Assembly: GCA_018262235.1 (NCBI GenBank)
Contig: JAGTRY010000002.1
Coordinates: 1-64,000, forward strand
Direction of reading: 5' to 3'
Source: Pseudomonadota bacterium
GTDB lineage: Bacteria; Pseudomonadota; Gammaproteobacteria; Burkholderiales; Rhodocyclaceae
Length of the DNA stretch: 64,000 nucleotides
In this document: positions 18,401 through 26,053 of the stretch, in pieces
How the letters are laid out: every line of letters starts with the position of its first letter
Position numbering within the stretch: the stretch's first letter is position 1
The notes under the pieces: generated by a model
Database searches by the model: none
What the model was told of the DNA's origin: nothing
What the model saw: the letters and a program-made list of their open reading frames with translations, nothing else
Position numbers and translations under genes: made by a program

Positions 18401-18784
18401 CTGATGCTGCGTAACAGCCTCGCCGACAACAGCCGCTTCTTCGGCGTCATGGTGCGTGGCGTACCCCGCGTGCAGTGGGAACAGCGCTTGGCCGACGGCG
18501 GGACAGAAAGTTCGGCCAGCTTAGTGAGTCTCGCCAACCAACCTTCCAGTACTAACCCTGTCTGGTTGAAGTTGCAGCGGGTTGGCCAGATCATTTACGT
18601 GACATATTCGATTGACGGCGGAGTCACCTATCTGCCATCGGGTGGCAAGTCTCAGGACTTCTCGACGGCCACCGGAGCTACCCAACTCAGCGATACGGTC
18701 TATATCGGCCTGGCGGGAGTTTCGGGAAGTACCACCGTCACCTCGACCAGCACCTTCGACAACGTCAGCCTCACAGCTAACTAA
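15434..18784 (+). CDS. Secreted lipoprotein fusion: pectate lyase (PL1) + pectin methylesterase (CE8) + C-terminal accessory domain
   Basis: 1116 residues. A signal peptide ends in the lipobox LLASC (Cys about 25), followed by a Ser/Thr-rich spacer. A PL1 pectate lyase spans about 70-450: NTTIMGVGADAKI, VIRNLEFQAP, LWIDHCTLSDGS (about 250) and RAPRARFG (about 342, the catalytic Arg region). A CE8 pectin methylesterase spans about 545-860: YTTIQAALNAA, SNQDTLYL (about 715), GDVDFIYGAG (catalytic Asp about 738) and LARQWDD. A pure Ser linker (about 865-897) leads to a 200-residue C-terminal beta-rich domain resembling concanavalin-like or DUF1349-type modules. De-esterification and cleavage of pectin are thus joined in one chain. 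AGAGGAA precedes the ATG. A terminator follows. Confidence 0.93.
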   Translation: MKFSAYRAWGTACLGSALLALLASCGGSGSAEEKSTTTASSSTALSVSSTATGWASQGSGTTGGASAPASNIYVVHNRAELNAALLNTNSATYATDAAAAAKEAKIIYVVGSIYGTDLGNGKFADEAYYKTLNTTAAKWDWDLYIKYVDLSYTPTADETTAMSKLSSARTTLQGLQKAQIQFTIPSNTTIMGVGADAKIIDGYFNINATSNIVIRNLEFQAPQDLAPAYTNTVGSEEWNAKFKAISVVTGKQLWIDHCTLSDGSHIDSSEILTLGGVTKEVMRHDGLLDIEDSSDYITISYTIFKNHDKTNMVGGSGDGNHNKEYAYNHITFSNNIWQDSVQRAPRARFGQFHVYNNYYTGDTDKTSYATSYYIGMGAESRILSEGNVFDLTGSKATVAKVISNLNGYQFKDVGSWFNGVAASSDLEAAAKAALDARYTSAQAAATKSGFTVDAYTNELGWTPPYSYTRGTSAAQIREHNLANAGAGKLPVTAASATRPMLDDTTASSTYTVAKALAGSDAWEPQSVNAGQPNVGRLYPAGFTADYVVAKDGSGTYTTIQAALNAASTSTASRVYIQVKAGDYNEQLIVSSSTTTAITLYSAESDASKVRIYNALAKGSPLTSYTAFVGTPYASSVYAGNTEAKTYYNLCTASGKTNAIGTECSATIRVRNSGFQLVNITVENAWVETGSNDQANAIMIDKADKVVLDGVRLISNQDTLYLANSGKRVYVTGSVISGDVDFIYGAGIGVFEGCTIRTLGSRKPSGTSITAPSTTASTQIYGLFFNNSVFLGDDATTQDSIYLARQWDDSTTDAPGKTLVRNSVLGKHVALTSGPWSPTVIGGSATNYTYLTEYRNWDEVQKVVDSGSSSSSSSSSSSSSSSSSSSSSSSSSSSSSSSSGGSSTDTVITGSGTFANAYASGGLPSTVSTTYDSTNGIFTMVSAGSIGTTTVLYDSLQYAYKQITGNFTMIARLTSLELPTGLSTANVRAGLMLRNSLADNSRFFGVMVRGVPRVQWEQRLADGGTESSASLVSLANQPSSTNPVWLKLQRVGQIIYVTYSIDGGVTYLPSGGKSQDFSTATGATQLSDTVYIGLAGVSGSTTVTSTSTFDNVSLTAN
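18030..18126 (+). repeat. Serine-codon low-complexity repeat encoding the interdomain linker
   Basis: An almost uninterrupted run of AGC, TCG, TCC, AGT, TCT and TCA codons makes about 32 consecutive serines between the esterase domain and the C-terminal domain. Mixed codon choice keeps the DNA from being a perfect tandem repeat. Such linkers are typical of secreted plant-cell-wall enzymes. Confidence 0.9.
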
Positions 18785-18805
18785 GCACGCATTTACTTGC
18801 ATATT

Positions 18806-18833
18806 CAAGCCCGCCACCCGGCGGGCTTTTTTT
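18806..18833 (+). terminator. Intrinsic terminator after the pectinase gene
   Basis: AGCCCGCC (from 18808) pairs with GGCGGGCT around ACCC, then seven T. It lies 25 bases past the stop codon. Confidence 0.9.
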
Positions 18834-18899
18834 CGCTTCAACACTGGATATTGCTCATGTTATGGTAAGGCTGGCGTCGATATTTGCTTTCTTGCTGCC

Positions 18900-19643
18900 T
18901 TGAATAGCCCATACCCCATCCCTGAAATCCCCTGGACCTCCCGCATCCTGCTGGGCGGTTTCGAACCGCGTTCCACCGTCAACTGGCCCGGCCGGATTGT
19001 CGCCACGATCTACTTGCGCGGCTGCCCCTGGCGCTGTGCCTATTGTCATAACCCGCATCTGCAGAAACGCGGCTGCGCGCCCTCCTTATCCTGGGAACGC
19101 ATCGCGGCACAGCTCGAAGCACAGCGTGCGGACTTGCAAGGCGTGGTGTTTTCAGGCGGCGAGCCAACAGCCGAGAGCACGCTGCCGGAGGCGATTGCAG
19201 CAGTCCGCGCGATGGGCCTGCCGGTCGGCCTGCAGACCAGCGGCGCTTATCCGGAGCGCCTGGCCGCCGTACTGCCCTTGCTGGACTGGGTCGGCTTCGA
19301 TCTCAAAACCGATTACGCCGGCTACGATCAGCTCACCGGCGCCCCCGGCAGCGCGGCACGGGTCACCCACAGTGCACGCGTGATCATTGCCAGCGGCATC
19401 CCGCACGAATTCCGCCTGACCTGGCATCACGAAGTGCTGAGCGAAGAGGCCGCCCTGCTCGCCGCGCATTTTGCCCGGCACCTGGGCGCGCAGCGTTTCG
19501 TACTGCAGTTGTATCGCCAGGAAGGCGTGGAAATTACCGAACTCGCGCCCGACTCCGTTCCCAGCCCTGCGCTGGTCGAACAGATCCGTGCGCTGTTTGC
19601 CGATTTCGAATTGCGCAGCGAAATCTGCGGGCTCGCCGATTAA
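18900..19643 (+). CDS. nrdG: Anaerobic ribonucleotide reductase activating protein (NrdG-type radical SAM)
   Basis: About 247 residues. The radical-SAM cluster motif is YLRGCPWRCAYCHNP (C-x3-C-x2-C) near residue 37, preceded by the family opening LLGGFEPRSTVNWPG. GVVFSGGEPT binds SAM. Such enzymes place a glycyl radical on class III ribonucleotide reductase. No nrdD is in the window, so activation of another glycyl-radical enzyme cannot be excluded. The start is uncertain: only a TTG at 18900 fits the family N-terminus. The 343-residue ORF begins inside the pectinase gene and is rejected. Confidence 0.85.
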   Translation: MNSPYPIPEIPWTSRILLGGFEPRSTVNWPGRIVATIYLRGCPWRCAYCHNPHLQKRGCAPSLSWERIAAQLEAQRADLQGVVFSGGEPTAESTLPEAIAAVRAMGLPVGLQTSGAYPERLAAVLPLLDWVGFDLKTDYAGYDQLTGAPGSAARVTHSARVIIASGIPHEFRLTWHHEVLSEEAALLAAHFARHLGAQRFVLQLYRQEGVEITELAPDSVPSPALVEQIRALFADFELRSEICGLAD

Positions 19644-19700
19644 GGGCAATTCACAGTAGCCACGCTGGATCGGGGATAATCGCGCAAACCTTTCCGGATT

Positions 19701-21047
19701 GTGCCTGTGCCCTCCGTTTCTTCCCGCCCTGCCTGGCTAGACGCCCTGCTCAATCGCCGGATGCTGATCTGCATCCTCACCGGTTTTTCCTCCGGCCTGC
19801 CGCTGTTCCTGTTGCTTAATCTGGTGCCAGCCTGGCTCAAGACCGAAGGCCTGAGCCTCAAGCTGATCGGCGCCTTCGCACTGGTCCAGTTTCCCTATAC
19901 CGCGAAGTTCCTGTGGTCACCGCTGCTGGACCGTTATGCGCTGCCCGTACTGGGCCGCCGACGGAGCTGGATGCTTGCCACCCAGATCCTGCTGGTCGCC
20001 GCGATTGCCGCCCTCGGCCAGATTTCGGTGAGCAATCTCGCCCAAGCCGCTCCGCCTGCCGCGGAACTACCGGACTGGCTGGCTAACACCGTCCGCTACG
20101 CGCCGCTGTTCGCGCTGACCGGGCTGATCGCGTTCCTCTCCGCCACCCAGGACATCGTGCTCGACGCCTTCCGCCGCGAACTGCTGCCGGAAATCGAACT
20201 CGGTCTGGGTAACGCCATCCACGTGAACGCCTACAAGATCGCCGGTCTGGTCCCCGGCTCGATCTCGCTGATCCTGGCCGACCTCCTGCCCTGGAGCACG
20301 GTATTCCTGGTCACCGCCTTGTTCATGCTGCCCGGCGCAGTGATGAGCCTGATGGTGACCGAACCCGGCGCCGCCCGCATTGCACCACGCACCTTGCGCA
20401 TTGCCGTAATCGAACCTTTCCATGAATTCTTCAGCCGCCACGGCGTACGTTCGGCGCTGCTGGTACTGGTCTTCATCCTGCTCTACAAACTCGGCGACTC
20501 GCTGTGCACCTCGCTGGCCACCCCGTTCTATCTGGCCATGGGCTTCACCAAAACCCAGATCGGGCTGATAGCCAAGAATGCCGGCCTGTGGCCTGGCGTG
20601 ATCGGCGGGCTCCTCGGTGGCGTGTGGATGGTCAAGCTCGGCATCAACCGCGCCCTGTGGATTTTCGGTGTGCTGCAATGGATCGCCATTCTCGGTTTTG
20701 CCTGGCTGGCCTGGCTCGGCCCGGCTGAAGCCGATGCGGCACGGCTCGCGGTACTCGCCGCGGTGATCGGTGTCGAAGCCGCAGGCGTCGGGCTGGGTAC
20801 GACCGCCTTCGTGGCATGGATGGCACGCACCACTCACCCGGCCTACACCGCCACCCAACTGGCATTATTCACAAGTCTGATGGCCGTACCGCGTACCTTC
20901 ATCAACGCCTCGGCCGGCTGGCTGGTCGAAGCCCTCGGCTGGTTCGATTTCTTCATGCTGTGCGCGGTGCTGGCCATCCCCGGCATGCTGCTGCTGTTCA
21001 AAGTCGCCCCCTGGAATCATCCGGATCACCCCAAGGAAGCCTCATGA
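19701..21047 (+). CDS. ampG: AmpG-family muropeptide MFS transporter
   Basis: 448 residues with about 12 hydrophobic spans. The opening FTGFSSGLPLFLL-like segment (LTGFSSGLPLFLLLNLVPAW), FLWSPLLDRY and LGRRRSWML match AmpG, which imports anhydro-muropeptides for cell-wall recycling. YKLGDSLCTSLATPFYL opens the second half. The start is one of two in-frame GTG codons at 19701 and 19707. The stop overlaps the next gene as ATGA. Confidence 0.88.
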   Translation: MPVPSVSSRPAWLDALLNRRMLICILTGFSSGLPLFLLLNLVPAWLKTEGLSLKLIGAFALVQFPYTAKFLWSPLLDRYALPVLGRRRSWMLATQILLVAAIAALGQISVSNLAQAAPPAAELPDWLANTVRYAPLFALTGLIAFLSATQDIVLDAFRRELLPEIELGLGNAIHVNAYKIAGLVPGSISLILADLLPWSTVFLVTALFMLPGAVMSLMVTEPGAARIAPRTLRIAVIEPFHEFFSRHGVRSALLVLVFILLYKLGDSLCTSLATPFYLAMGFTKTQIGLIAKNAGLWPGVIGGLLGGVWMVKLGINRALWIFGVLQWIAILGFAWLAWLGPAEADAARLAVLAAVIGVEAAGVGLGTTAFVAWMARTTHPAYTATQLALFTSLMAVPRTFINASAGWLVEALGWFDFFMLCAVLAIPGMLLLFKVAPWNHPDHPKEAS

Positions 21048-21760
21048 GTGCCCAAGCCCTGATCACCCTCGCCCGCGAACTCTCCGCCGCAGTCACCCCG
21101 ATGCGCTTTGCCGCACCGATCACGCATACCTACAACCCGCTGGACTACGCCTGGGCGCCGCATGAGGAATACCTGCGCAAGTTCGGTGAGGGCCAGAAAC
21201 GCGTGATCTTTGTTGGCATGAATCCCGGCCCTTTCGGCATGGTGCAGATCGGCGTGCCCTTCGGCGAGATCGCCGCTGCGCGCGACTGGATGGGCATTTC
21301 CGCGCCCGTTTCCAAGCCCGCCGAGGAAACCCCGGCGCGCCCGATTGAGGGCTGGGCCTGCCCACGCTCCGAAGTTTCCGGCCGACGCCTGTGGAGCCTG
21401 TTTGCCGAGCGCTTCGGCACAGCGGAAAACTTCTTCGCCGAGCACTTCGTCGCCAACTACTGCCCGCTGGCGTTCTTTGAAGACAAGCGCAACGTCACCC
21501 CGGACAAGCTCCCTGCCGCCGAACAAGCCCCGCTGCTCGCCGCCTGTGACGCGCATCTGCGCACGCTGGTCGAAACGACTCAGGCGGAATGGGTCATCGG
21601 CATCGGCGCCTGGAGCGAAGTACGCGCGCGTGAAGCCTGCGCCGGCATGCCATTGCAATTCGGCCGGGTCCTCCACCCCAGCCCGGCCAGCCCGGCCGCG
21701 AACCGGGGCTGGTCCGAAGCCGCGTCCAAGCAACTCGCCGCACTCGGGATCTGGGCGTAA
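21044..21760 (+). CDS. SMUG1-type uracil-DNA glycosylase
   Basis: 238 residues. FVGMNPGPFGMVQIGVPFG (about residues 56-74) matches the SMUG1 active-site block almost exactly, and LHPSPASPAANRGW carries the second conserved His. These enzymes remove uracil and oxidised pyrimidines such as hydroxymethyluracil from DNA. SMUG1 is patchy in bacteria and best known from animals. The ATG overlaps the ampG stop, though there is no functional tie between the two. The 314-residue ORF starts in ampG in another frame and is rejected. Confidence 0.93.
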   Translation: MSAQALITLARELSAAVTPMRFAAPITHTYNPLDYAWAPHEEYLRKFGEGQKRVIFVGMNPGPFGMVQIGVPFGEIAAARDWMGISAPVSKPAEETPARPIEGWACPRSEVSGRRLWSLFAERFGTAENFFAEHFVANYCPLAFFEDKRNVTPDKLPAAEQAPLLAACDAHLRTLVETTQAEWVIGIGAWSEVRAREACAGMPLQFGRVLHPSPASPAANRGWSEAASKQLAALGIWA

Positions 21761-21877
21761 AGGCGGCTCGCCCCACCGCCGCATCTTCCGCGAACTTGCC
21801 GCGCTGCGCGCTGTCTGCCATGAAGGAACAGCGCCACAGTGCCCCGCGCCCGAAGTCTTCCAGAAAAGGAACCCCGC

Positions 21878-22345
21878 ATGTCCCGTTTCCACCCTGCCCT
21901 GCTTGCCCTCTCCCTTGGTCTGGTCCTGCATACACTGCCCGCCGCCGCGGGCCCGCAAGCCGACGCGCTCGGCCAATGCTTCGTGAATTCGACCACACCG
22001 GAAGAGAAGGCCACCATCTCGCGCTGGCTCTTCATCGTGCTGGCGCAACAGCCTGAGGTGCGCGACCTCGCCACGATTCCGGATGCCAGCCAGCAAGAGA
22101 CGGACCGTGCCATGGCCAGGCTCGTCGAGCGCATGGTCACCGACGCCTGCCGCAGCCCCGCCCAGCAAGCCCTCGCCCAGGAAGGCCCCAACGCCATCAA
22201 GCAAAGCGTCACGATTTTCGCCCAGGCCTCGGCACGCAAAACCTTCGCCGACCCGGCCGTGGCCAGCGCCGTCAATGGCTTCACGCGCTATCTCGACATG
22301 GGCCGCATCATCCAGAGCTTTCTCACGATCCAGCTTGGGCGCTAG
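21878..22345 (+). CDS. Exported hypothetical protein
   Basis: 155 residues. A signal peptide (FHPALLALSLGLVLHTLPAAAG) is followed by a helical mature domain with two cysteines (GQCFVNST and DACRS) that may form a disulfide. No family recognised by eye. The ATG at 21878 has AAGGA 9 bases upstream, so the 13 extra residues in the ORF track are dropped. It is the last normal-GC gene before the low-GC insert. Confidence 0.75.
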   Translation: MSRFHPALLALSLGLVLHTLPAAAGPQADALGQCFVNSTTPEEKATISRWLFIVLAQQPEVRDLATIPDASQQETDRAMARLVERMVTDACRSPAQQALAQEGPNAIKQSVTIFAQASARKTFADPAVASAVNGFTRYLDMGRIIQSFLTIQLGR

Positions 22346-22391
22346 ACCTGCGGCACAGGTGCGCGCGTCATGCCTTCGCAATGCGCGGGGG

Positions 22392-22494
22392 ACATCGAAG
22401 CGCCGCGAATGCGCATTATGCCGGATGGGGATTTATTGCGGAGTGGCATGCGGCGCAATGCCCAGCCGGCGATTACCGTCCCACGCACTACGCC
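22392..22494 (+). repeat. Dispersed intergenic repeat, copy B
   Basis: ATCGAAGCG, then a GCGCATTATGCCGGATGG-type block, GGCGCAATGCCCAGCCGGCG, CCCACGC and TACGCC occur in the same order as in copy A (795-909, minus strand). It marks the left border of the low-GC stretch that holds the nuclease gene. Confidence 0.5.
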
Positions 22495-22609
22495 AAACCA
22501 TACAACACGTACACACCAAAATTTATCGTCATACGCATAAATCCTCTTAGCCTATTGATGAACGCGCTACACTAAAAGCCCATTTTGTGTCGCCTCAAGA
22601 GGAGGAAAT

Positions 22610-23692
22610 ATGGAAGTCATCGATAAGCTAAACAGCCTGTCTACAAAAATCCGGCAACAAGCAGCCGCTATCAAGACAGAAGAAGCGACAAAAAATGCTT
22701 TCGTTATGCCTTTCATAAGTAACATTCTCGGCTACGACGTTTTCGATCCTTCCGAAGTCATGCCGGAATACGTCTGTGATGTTGGAACAAAGAAAGGTGA
22801 GAAAATTGACTACGCCATTTTCAAAGATGGCGAAATACAGATTCTTGTCGAATGCAAAAAAATTGGTGAGTCGCTCAACATCAACCATGCATCTCAACTT
22901 TTCCGATATTTCCATGTAACAAACGCCCGGATCTCAATCCTCACGAACGGACAGGTTTACAAATTCTTTACCGATCTTGATGCTCCTAACAAGATGGACG
23001 AAAAACCTTTCTTGGAGCTTGATTTACTTGATATCGATGAGAATGTTGTTCCAGAACTAATCAAACTTACGAAGTCTGCTTTCGACCTTGATTCCATCAT
23101 CAGTGCTGCTGGAGAACTGAAGTTTGTTAGCCAAATCAAAAAGGTTATTGCAAGCCAGCTCAACGCTCCTGAGGACGAATTCATCCGCCTGATTGCGAGT
23201 CGAGTGTACGAAGGAGTCATTACTCAAAAAGTTCGCGAGCAATTTAGTCTTCTTACAAAAAAAGCAGCCGCTCAGTTTTTAAATGATCAAATCAACGAAC
23301 GCCTCAAGTCTGCCATCAGCGGGGGAGCTTTAGTTTCTTCAAGTACGCTACCAAGCATTCAGCCCACCACCCCGACACCAGAGCAGAATCAAGAACAAGA
23401 CGATGTAATTACGACAATGGAAGAAATTGAAGGGTTTCATATCGTGAAGGCCATCATCCGCTCCTCTATAGATGTCAAACGAATAACAATGCGAGACACA
23501 AAGAGTTATTGCGGAATACTGATTGATGACAACAATCGGAAACCTGTTTGCCGACTGCACTTCAATCGAGGGCAAAAATACATCGGTTTATTTGATGGGG
23601 ATAAGAATGAAACACGCCACCCGATAAACTCCGTAGATGACATCTACAGCTTCGCAGAAACACTTCAATCTGCAGCAAAGGTCTACGCCTAG
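22610..23692 (+). CDS. Stand-alone type I restriction R-subunit N-terminal-like nuclease (HSDR_N)
   Basis: 360 residues. The N-terminal 180 residues form an HSDR_N/PD-(D/E)xK fold: a helix with KTEEATKNAFVMPF, then EKIDYAIF (Asp about 67) and ILVECKK (Glu 81, Lys 83). A helical middle and a separate C-terminal domain (about 265-360, with CRLHFNRGQKYIGLFD) follow. There is no helicase motor, methyltransferase or specificity subunit nearby. GC and codon use are far lower than in the neighbours, pointing to transfer. AGAGGAGG precedes the ATG. A role in defence or phage exclusion is a guess from the domain and context. Confidence 0.85.
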   Translation: MEVIDKLNSLSTKIRQQAAAIKTEEATKNAFVMPFISNILGYDVFDPSEVMPEYVCDVGTKKGEKIDYAIFKDGEIQILVECKKIGESLNINHASQLFRYFHVTNARISILTNGQVYKFFTDLDAPNKMDEKPFLELDLLDIDENVVPELIKLTKSAFDLDSIISAAGELKFVSQIKKVIASQLNAPEDEFIRLIASRVYEGVITQKVREQFSLLTKKAAAQFLNDQINERLKSAISGGALVSSSTLPSIQPTTPTPEQNQEQDDVITTMEEIEGFHIVKAIIRSSIDVKRITMRDTKSYCGILIDDNNRKPVCRLHFNRGQKYIGLFDGDKNETRHPINSVDDIYSFAETLQSAAKVYA

Positions 23693-23818
23693 AAGCACAG
23701 ACTTGCCTTGAAAATAAACGAGTCACACGTACCATTAAGGCGAACTAAACCGCCACAAACCCGAATGCATCACGGAGGACGAAATTTGCACTCCGTTCTA
23801 AACAGGAATCCTCCACTC

Positions 23819-23848
23819 AAAAAAAGAGCCCGCATCAGCGGGCTCTTT
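23819..23848. terminator. Bidirectional intrinsic terminator
   Basis: AAAGAGCCCGC (23823-23833) and GCGGGCTCTTT (23838-23848) close a 4-base ATCA loop. The seven A at 23819-23825 give a U tract for minus-strand transcripts, so it ends the enoyl reductase gene and can also stop the nuclease transcript from the left. Confidence 0.88.
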
Positions 23849-23871
23849 CGTGTTCAGGCTCTTAGCAACAA

Positions 23872-25188
23872 TCAGCCGTGCAACTTGGCCAACTGCCTGG
23901 CGATGACGTCGTGATTGAGCCACAGCACCGGGCCGGCCGGGGCGGCGGCTTCGTTGAACATCAGCGGGCCGGTGGCTTCGATCACCAGCGCACTGAGGAG
24001 GTCGGTGATGAGTGCCGTGCGTTCCTTGTGCATCGCGGTGATCGCGTCCGCCGTACCGATCATGCGTTCGGCAAGTTCCGGGGTGTTGTCCATCGGCCAG
24101 GCGTCGAAATTGCGGAAGCTCACCATCACCGGATCCTGATTGTAGGTGTCGAGCTGCGCCAGAATGGCGGCCAGCGAATGGCCTTCCTGCAACAGGGCTT
24201 CGCAGGCGGCCCACTGGGCTTCGCCCCAGGCACCACAGCCTTCACGCTTGAACGCGTTGAGCAGCGGCACCAGCGAAAGTTCGACGCCGACAAAAATGTC
24301 GGATGAATTGGTGCGGATTTCCGGGCAGTTGAAGACAGTCGCTTTGACGCCCTTCTCCCACGCCGCGCGAGCAATGCTTTCGAGGCGCTTCTTGGCGTAG
24401 CCCTGGGTGTAGTTGGTGTAGGTCTGCCAGTGGTATTCGTCGCCGATCAGGATTTCGGTGCCATGGTAGCCGTAGGCGGTATAGCGGACTTGCTGACCGG
24501 CCGCCTCGACGCGGGCACGGATCGCGGCGGAGCCTTCGATGAGGTGGCCGAAGGTGTTGGCGGTGACTTCATCGAAGTTCATCAGGTTGAGCTTGCCGAG
24601 ATCACTCTCGATCAGCGCCTGCGAGGACATGAAGCGCTCGCCCCGGCCCTTGTAGATGCGGTTGGCTATCGCCAGGAAGACCTTGGCCTTGACCAGGCCG
24701 CCAGCCATGGTGTGGGCGAAGAATACATTGGCGCCGGCCGGGATCATGCCATCGAGCTGGGCCATGGCTTCCGCCACGGCGGCCTTGAAGCGCGCCACGC
24801 CGACTTCTCGGCAGGCTTCCACATGGGTCCAGTCGAGCTTGTCCTCCTGCCAGGTCTTGAGCCCCATCTCGTTGACGAGACTGGTCACGGTGGGCGTGCC
24901 TGCCGGTGCATCCAGATCGAAGCCGGCCATCATCGGCACATTGATGATTTTGCCGCCGAGATTGGCTTCCGCCGCAGCGAGTTCTTCGTCGTTCAGGCGG
25001 CGCAAGGTGCCATCCGCATCGCGGCGGCCAACGGTCATGCCGATCAGGGTCATGCCGGCGGCACGGGCTTCGTTTACCAGCCCGTTGGCGTAGCCGCGCC
25101 CGAACAGTTCGCCGAAGAGGACAAAGATGTCGCCTGGGCGAAACAGCGTCTGGGTGGAAATGTCACGGAGTGGAGTGGGTGCGTTCAC
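23872..25188 (-). CDS. Enoyl-ACP reductase-like protein, FabMG family
   Basis: 438 residues. FVLFGELFGRGYANGLV (about residues 22-38) looks like a dinucleotide-binding loop. Around residues 260-267, YTQGYAKK fits the Tyr-x6-Lys catalytic spacing of enoyl-ACP reductases, and the flanking order is SDR-like. From memory, proteins with this N-terminus are annotated as FabMG-family enoyl reductases linked to triclosan tolerance. The length is about 170 residues more than FabI, and the C-terminal third has no fold I recognise. It is followed by a terminator and shares no operon with the pigment genes. Confidence 0.6.
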   Translation of the reverse strand: MNAPTPLRDISTQTLFRPGDIFVLFGELFGRGYANGLVNEARAAGMTLIGMTVGRRDADGTLRRLNDEELAAAEANLGGKIINVPMMAGFDLDAPAGTPTVTSLVNEMGLKTWQEDKLDWTHVEACREVGVARFKAAVAEAMAQLDGMIPAGANVFFAHTMAGGLVKAKVFLAIANRIYKGRGERFMSSQALIESDLGKLNLMNFDEVTANTFGHLIEGSAAIRARVEAAGQQVRYTAYGYHGTEILIGDEYHWQTYTNYTQGYAKKRLESIARAAWEKGVKATVFNCPEIRTNSSDIFVGVELSLVPLLNAFKREGCGAWGEAQWAACEALLQEGHSLAAILAQLDTYNQDPVMVSFRNFDAWPMDNTPELAERMIGTADAITAMHKERTALITDLLSALVIEATGPLMFNEAAAPAGPVLWLNHDVIARQLAKLHG

Positions 25189-25282
25189 GGGCCTGACCTC
25201 GGATTCGATGAAATGGGGTGGACGCGGATTCTAACCCAAGGCCAAGTTCGTCCCGCACTTGGCACGGGCGTCCGGCCGCCGA

Positions 25283-25849
25283 CTAGTGCCCCTTGAGCGC
25301 GTAGATCCCCGGCGCGTTGCGCCAGTAGCCCTTGTAGTCCATGCCGCAGCCGAACAGGAAACGGTCCGCCACATCCAGTCCGGTGAAATCGGCGCGCATG
25401 CCGGGATAGGCCTTGCGCTGGTGATCCTTGTGAATCAGCACGGCGGAGCGCACATCCGCCGCACCCTCGCTCTTGAAGTATTCGAGGATGGCCTGCAGGG
25501 TCCAGCCTTCATCGAGGATATCGTCGAGGATCAGGACCGTACGGTCGCGCAGGTCCTGGGTCGGGCGCACACGCCAGTCCAGCAAAGTGCCGTTGAGGGC
25601 ATGGCCGTAGCGGGAGGCGTGCAGATACGCGACTTCGAGCGGGAAGTTCAGCTTGGGCAGCAGACGCCCGGCCAGTACCAGCCCCCCGTTCATGACTACA
25701 TAGACCAGCGGGTTGCTGTCGGCCAGTTGCGCCGTGATGGCGGCGGCCAGCGCATCCAGCGCGGCCTCGACCTGGGCGTTGTCGACCAGGCAATCTGCCT
25801 CCGCCATGGCTTGTTTGGCGTCCTGCAGATTTTCGTTTTGCTTGTCCAT
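25283..25849 (-). CDS. hpt: Hypoxanthine-guanine phosphoribosyltransferase
   Basis: 188 residues. It salvages hypoxanthine and guanine with PRPP. TVLILDDILDEGWTLQ is the PRPP-binding signature, and VVMNGGLVLAGRLLPKL is the preceding loop. The C-terminus has DRFLFGCGMDYKGYWRN, which resembles the base-specificity region of Hpt. Divergent from the aryl polyene operon across about 200 bases. Confidence 0.9.
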   Translation of the reverse strand: MDKQNENLQDAKQAMAEADCLVDNAQVEAALDALAAAITAQLADSNPLVYVVMNGGLVLAGRLLPKLNFPLEVAYLHASRYGHALNGTLLDWRVRPTQDLRDRTVLILDDILDEGWTLQAILEYFKSEGAADVRSAVLIHKDHQRKAYPGMRADFTGLDVADRFLFGCGMDYKGYWRNAPGIYALKGH

Positions 25850-26013
25850 GAGAGTCTCCGCCTGGAGAGGAAAGCGGCCGATTCTAGCGGTTTAGACGGC
25901 TCAATGACTGATCTGCCGCAGCAAATCCGGGATACGCGCCGGGATCCCGGGCGCCAAACCCCGCGAAATCGATGAAAACCGCAGTGAATCAAACGGCTAG
26001 GGCCTTGATTCGC

Positions 26014-26019
26014 TATAAT
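26014..26019 (+). promoter_or_regulatory. Probable -10 box of the plus-strand aryl polyene operon
   Basis: A perfect TATAAT lies 35 bases before the first ACP codon in the hpt-ACP divergent gap. The -35 region, around AAACGG about 17 bases upstream, is poor, so an activator may be needed. Confidence 0.55.
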
Positions 26020-26053
26020 CCCGACGCTCTGTTCAACCCGAATTCGCCCAAGC

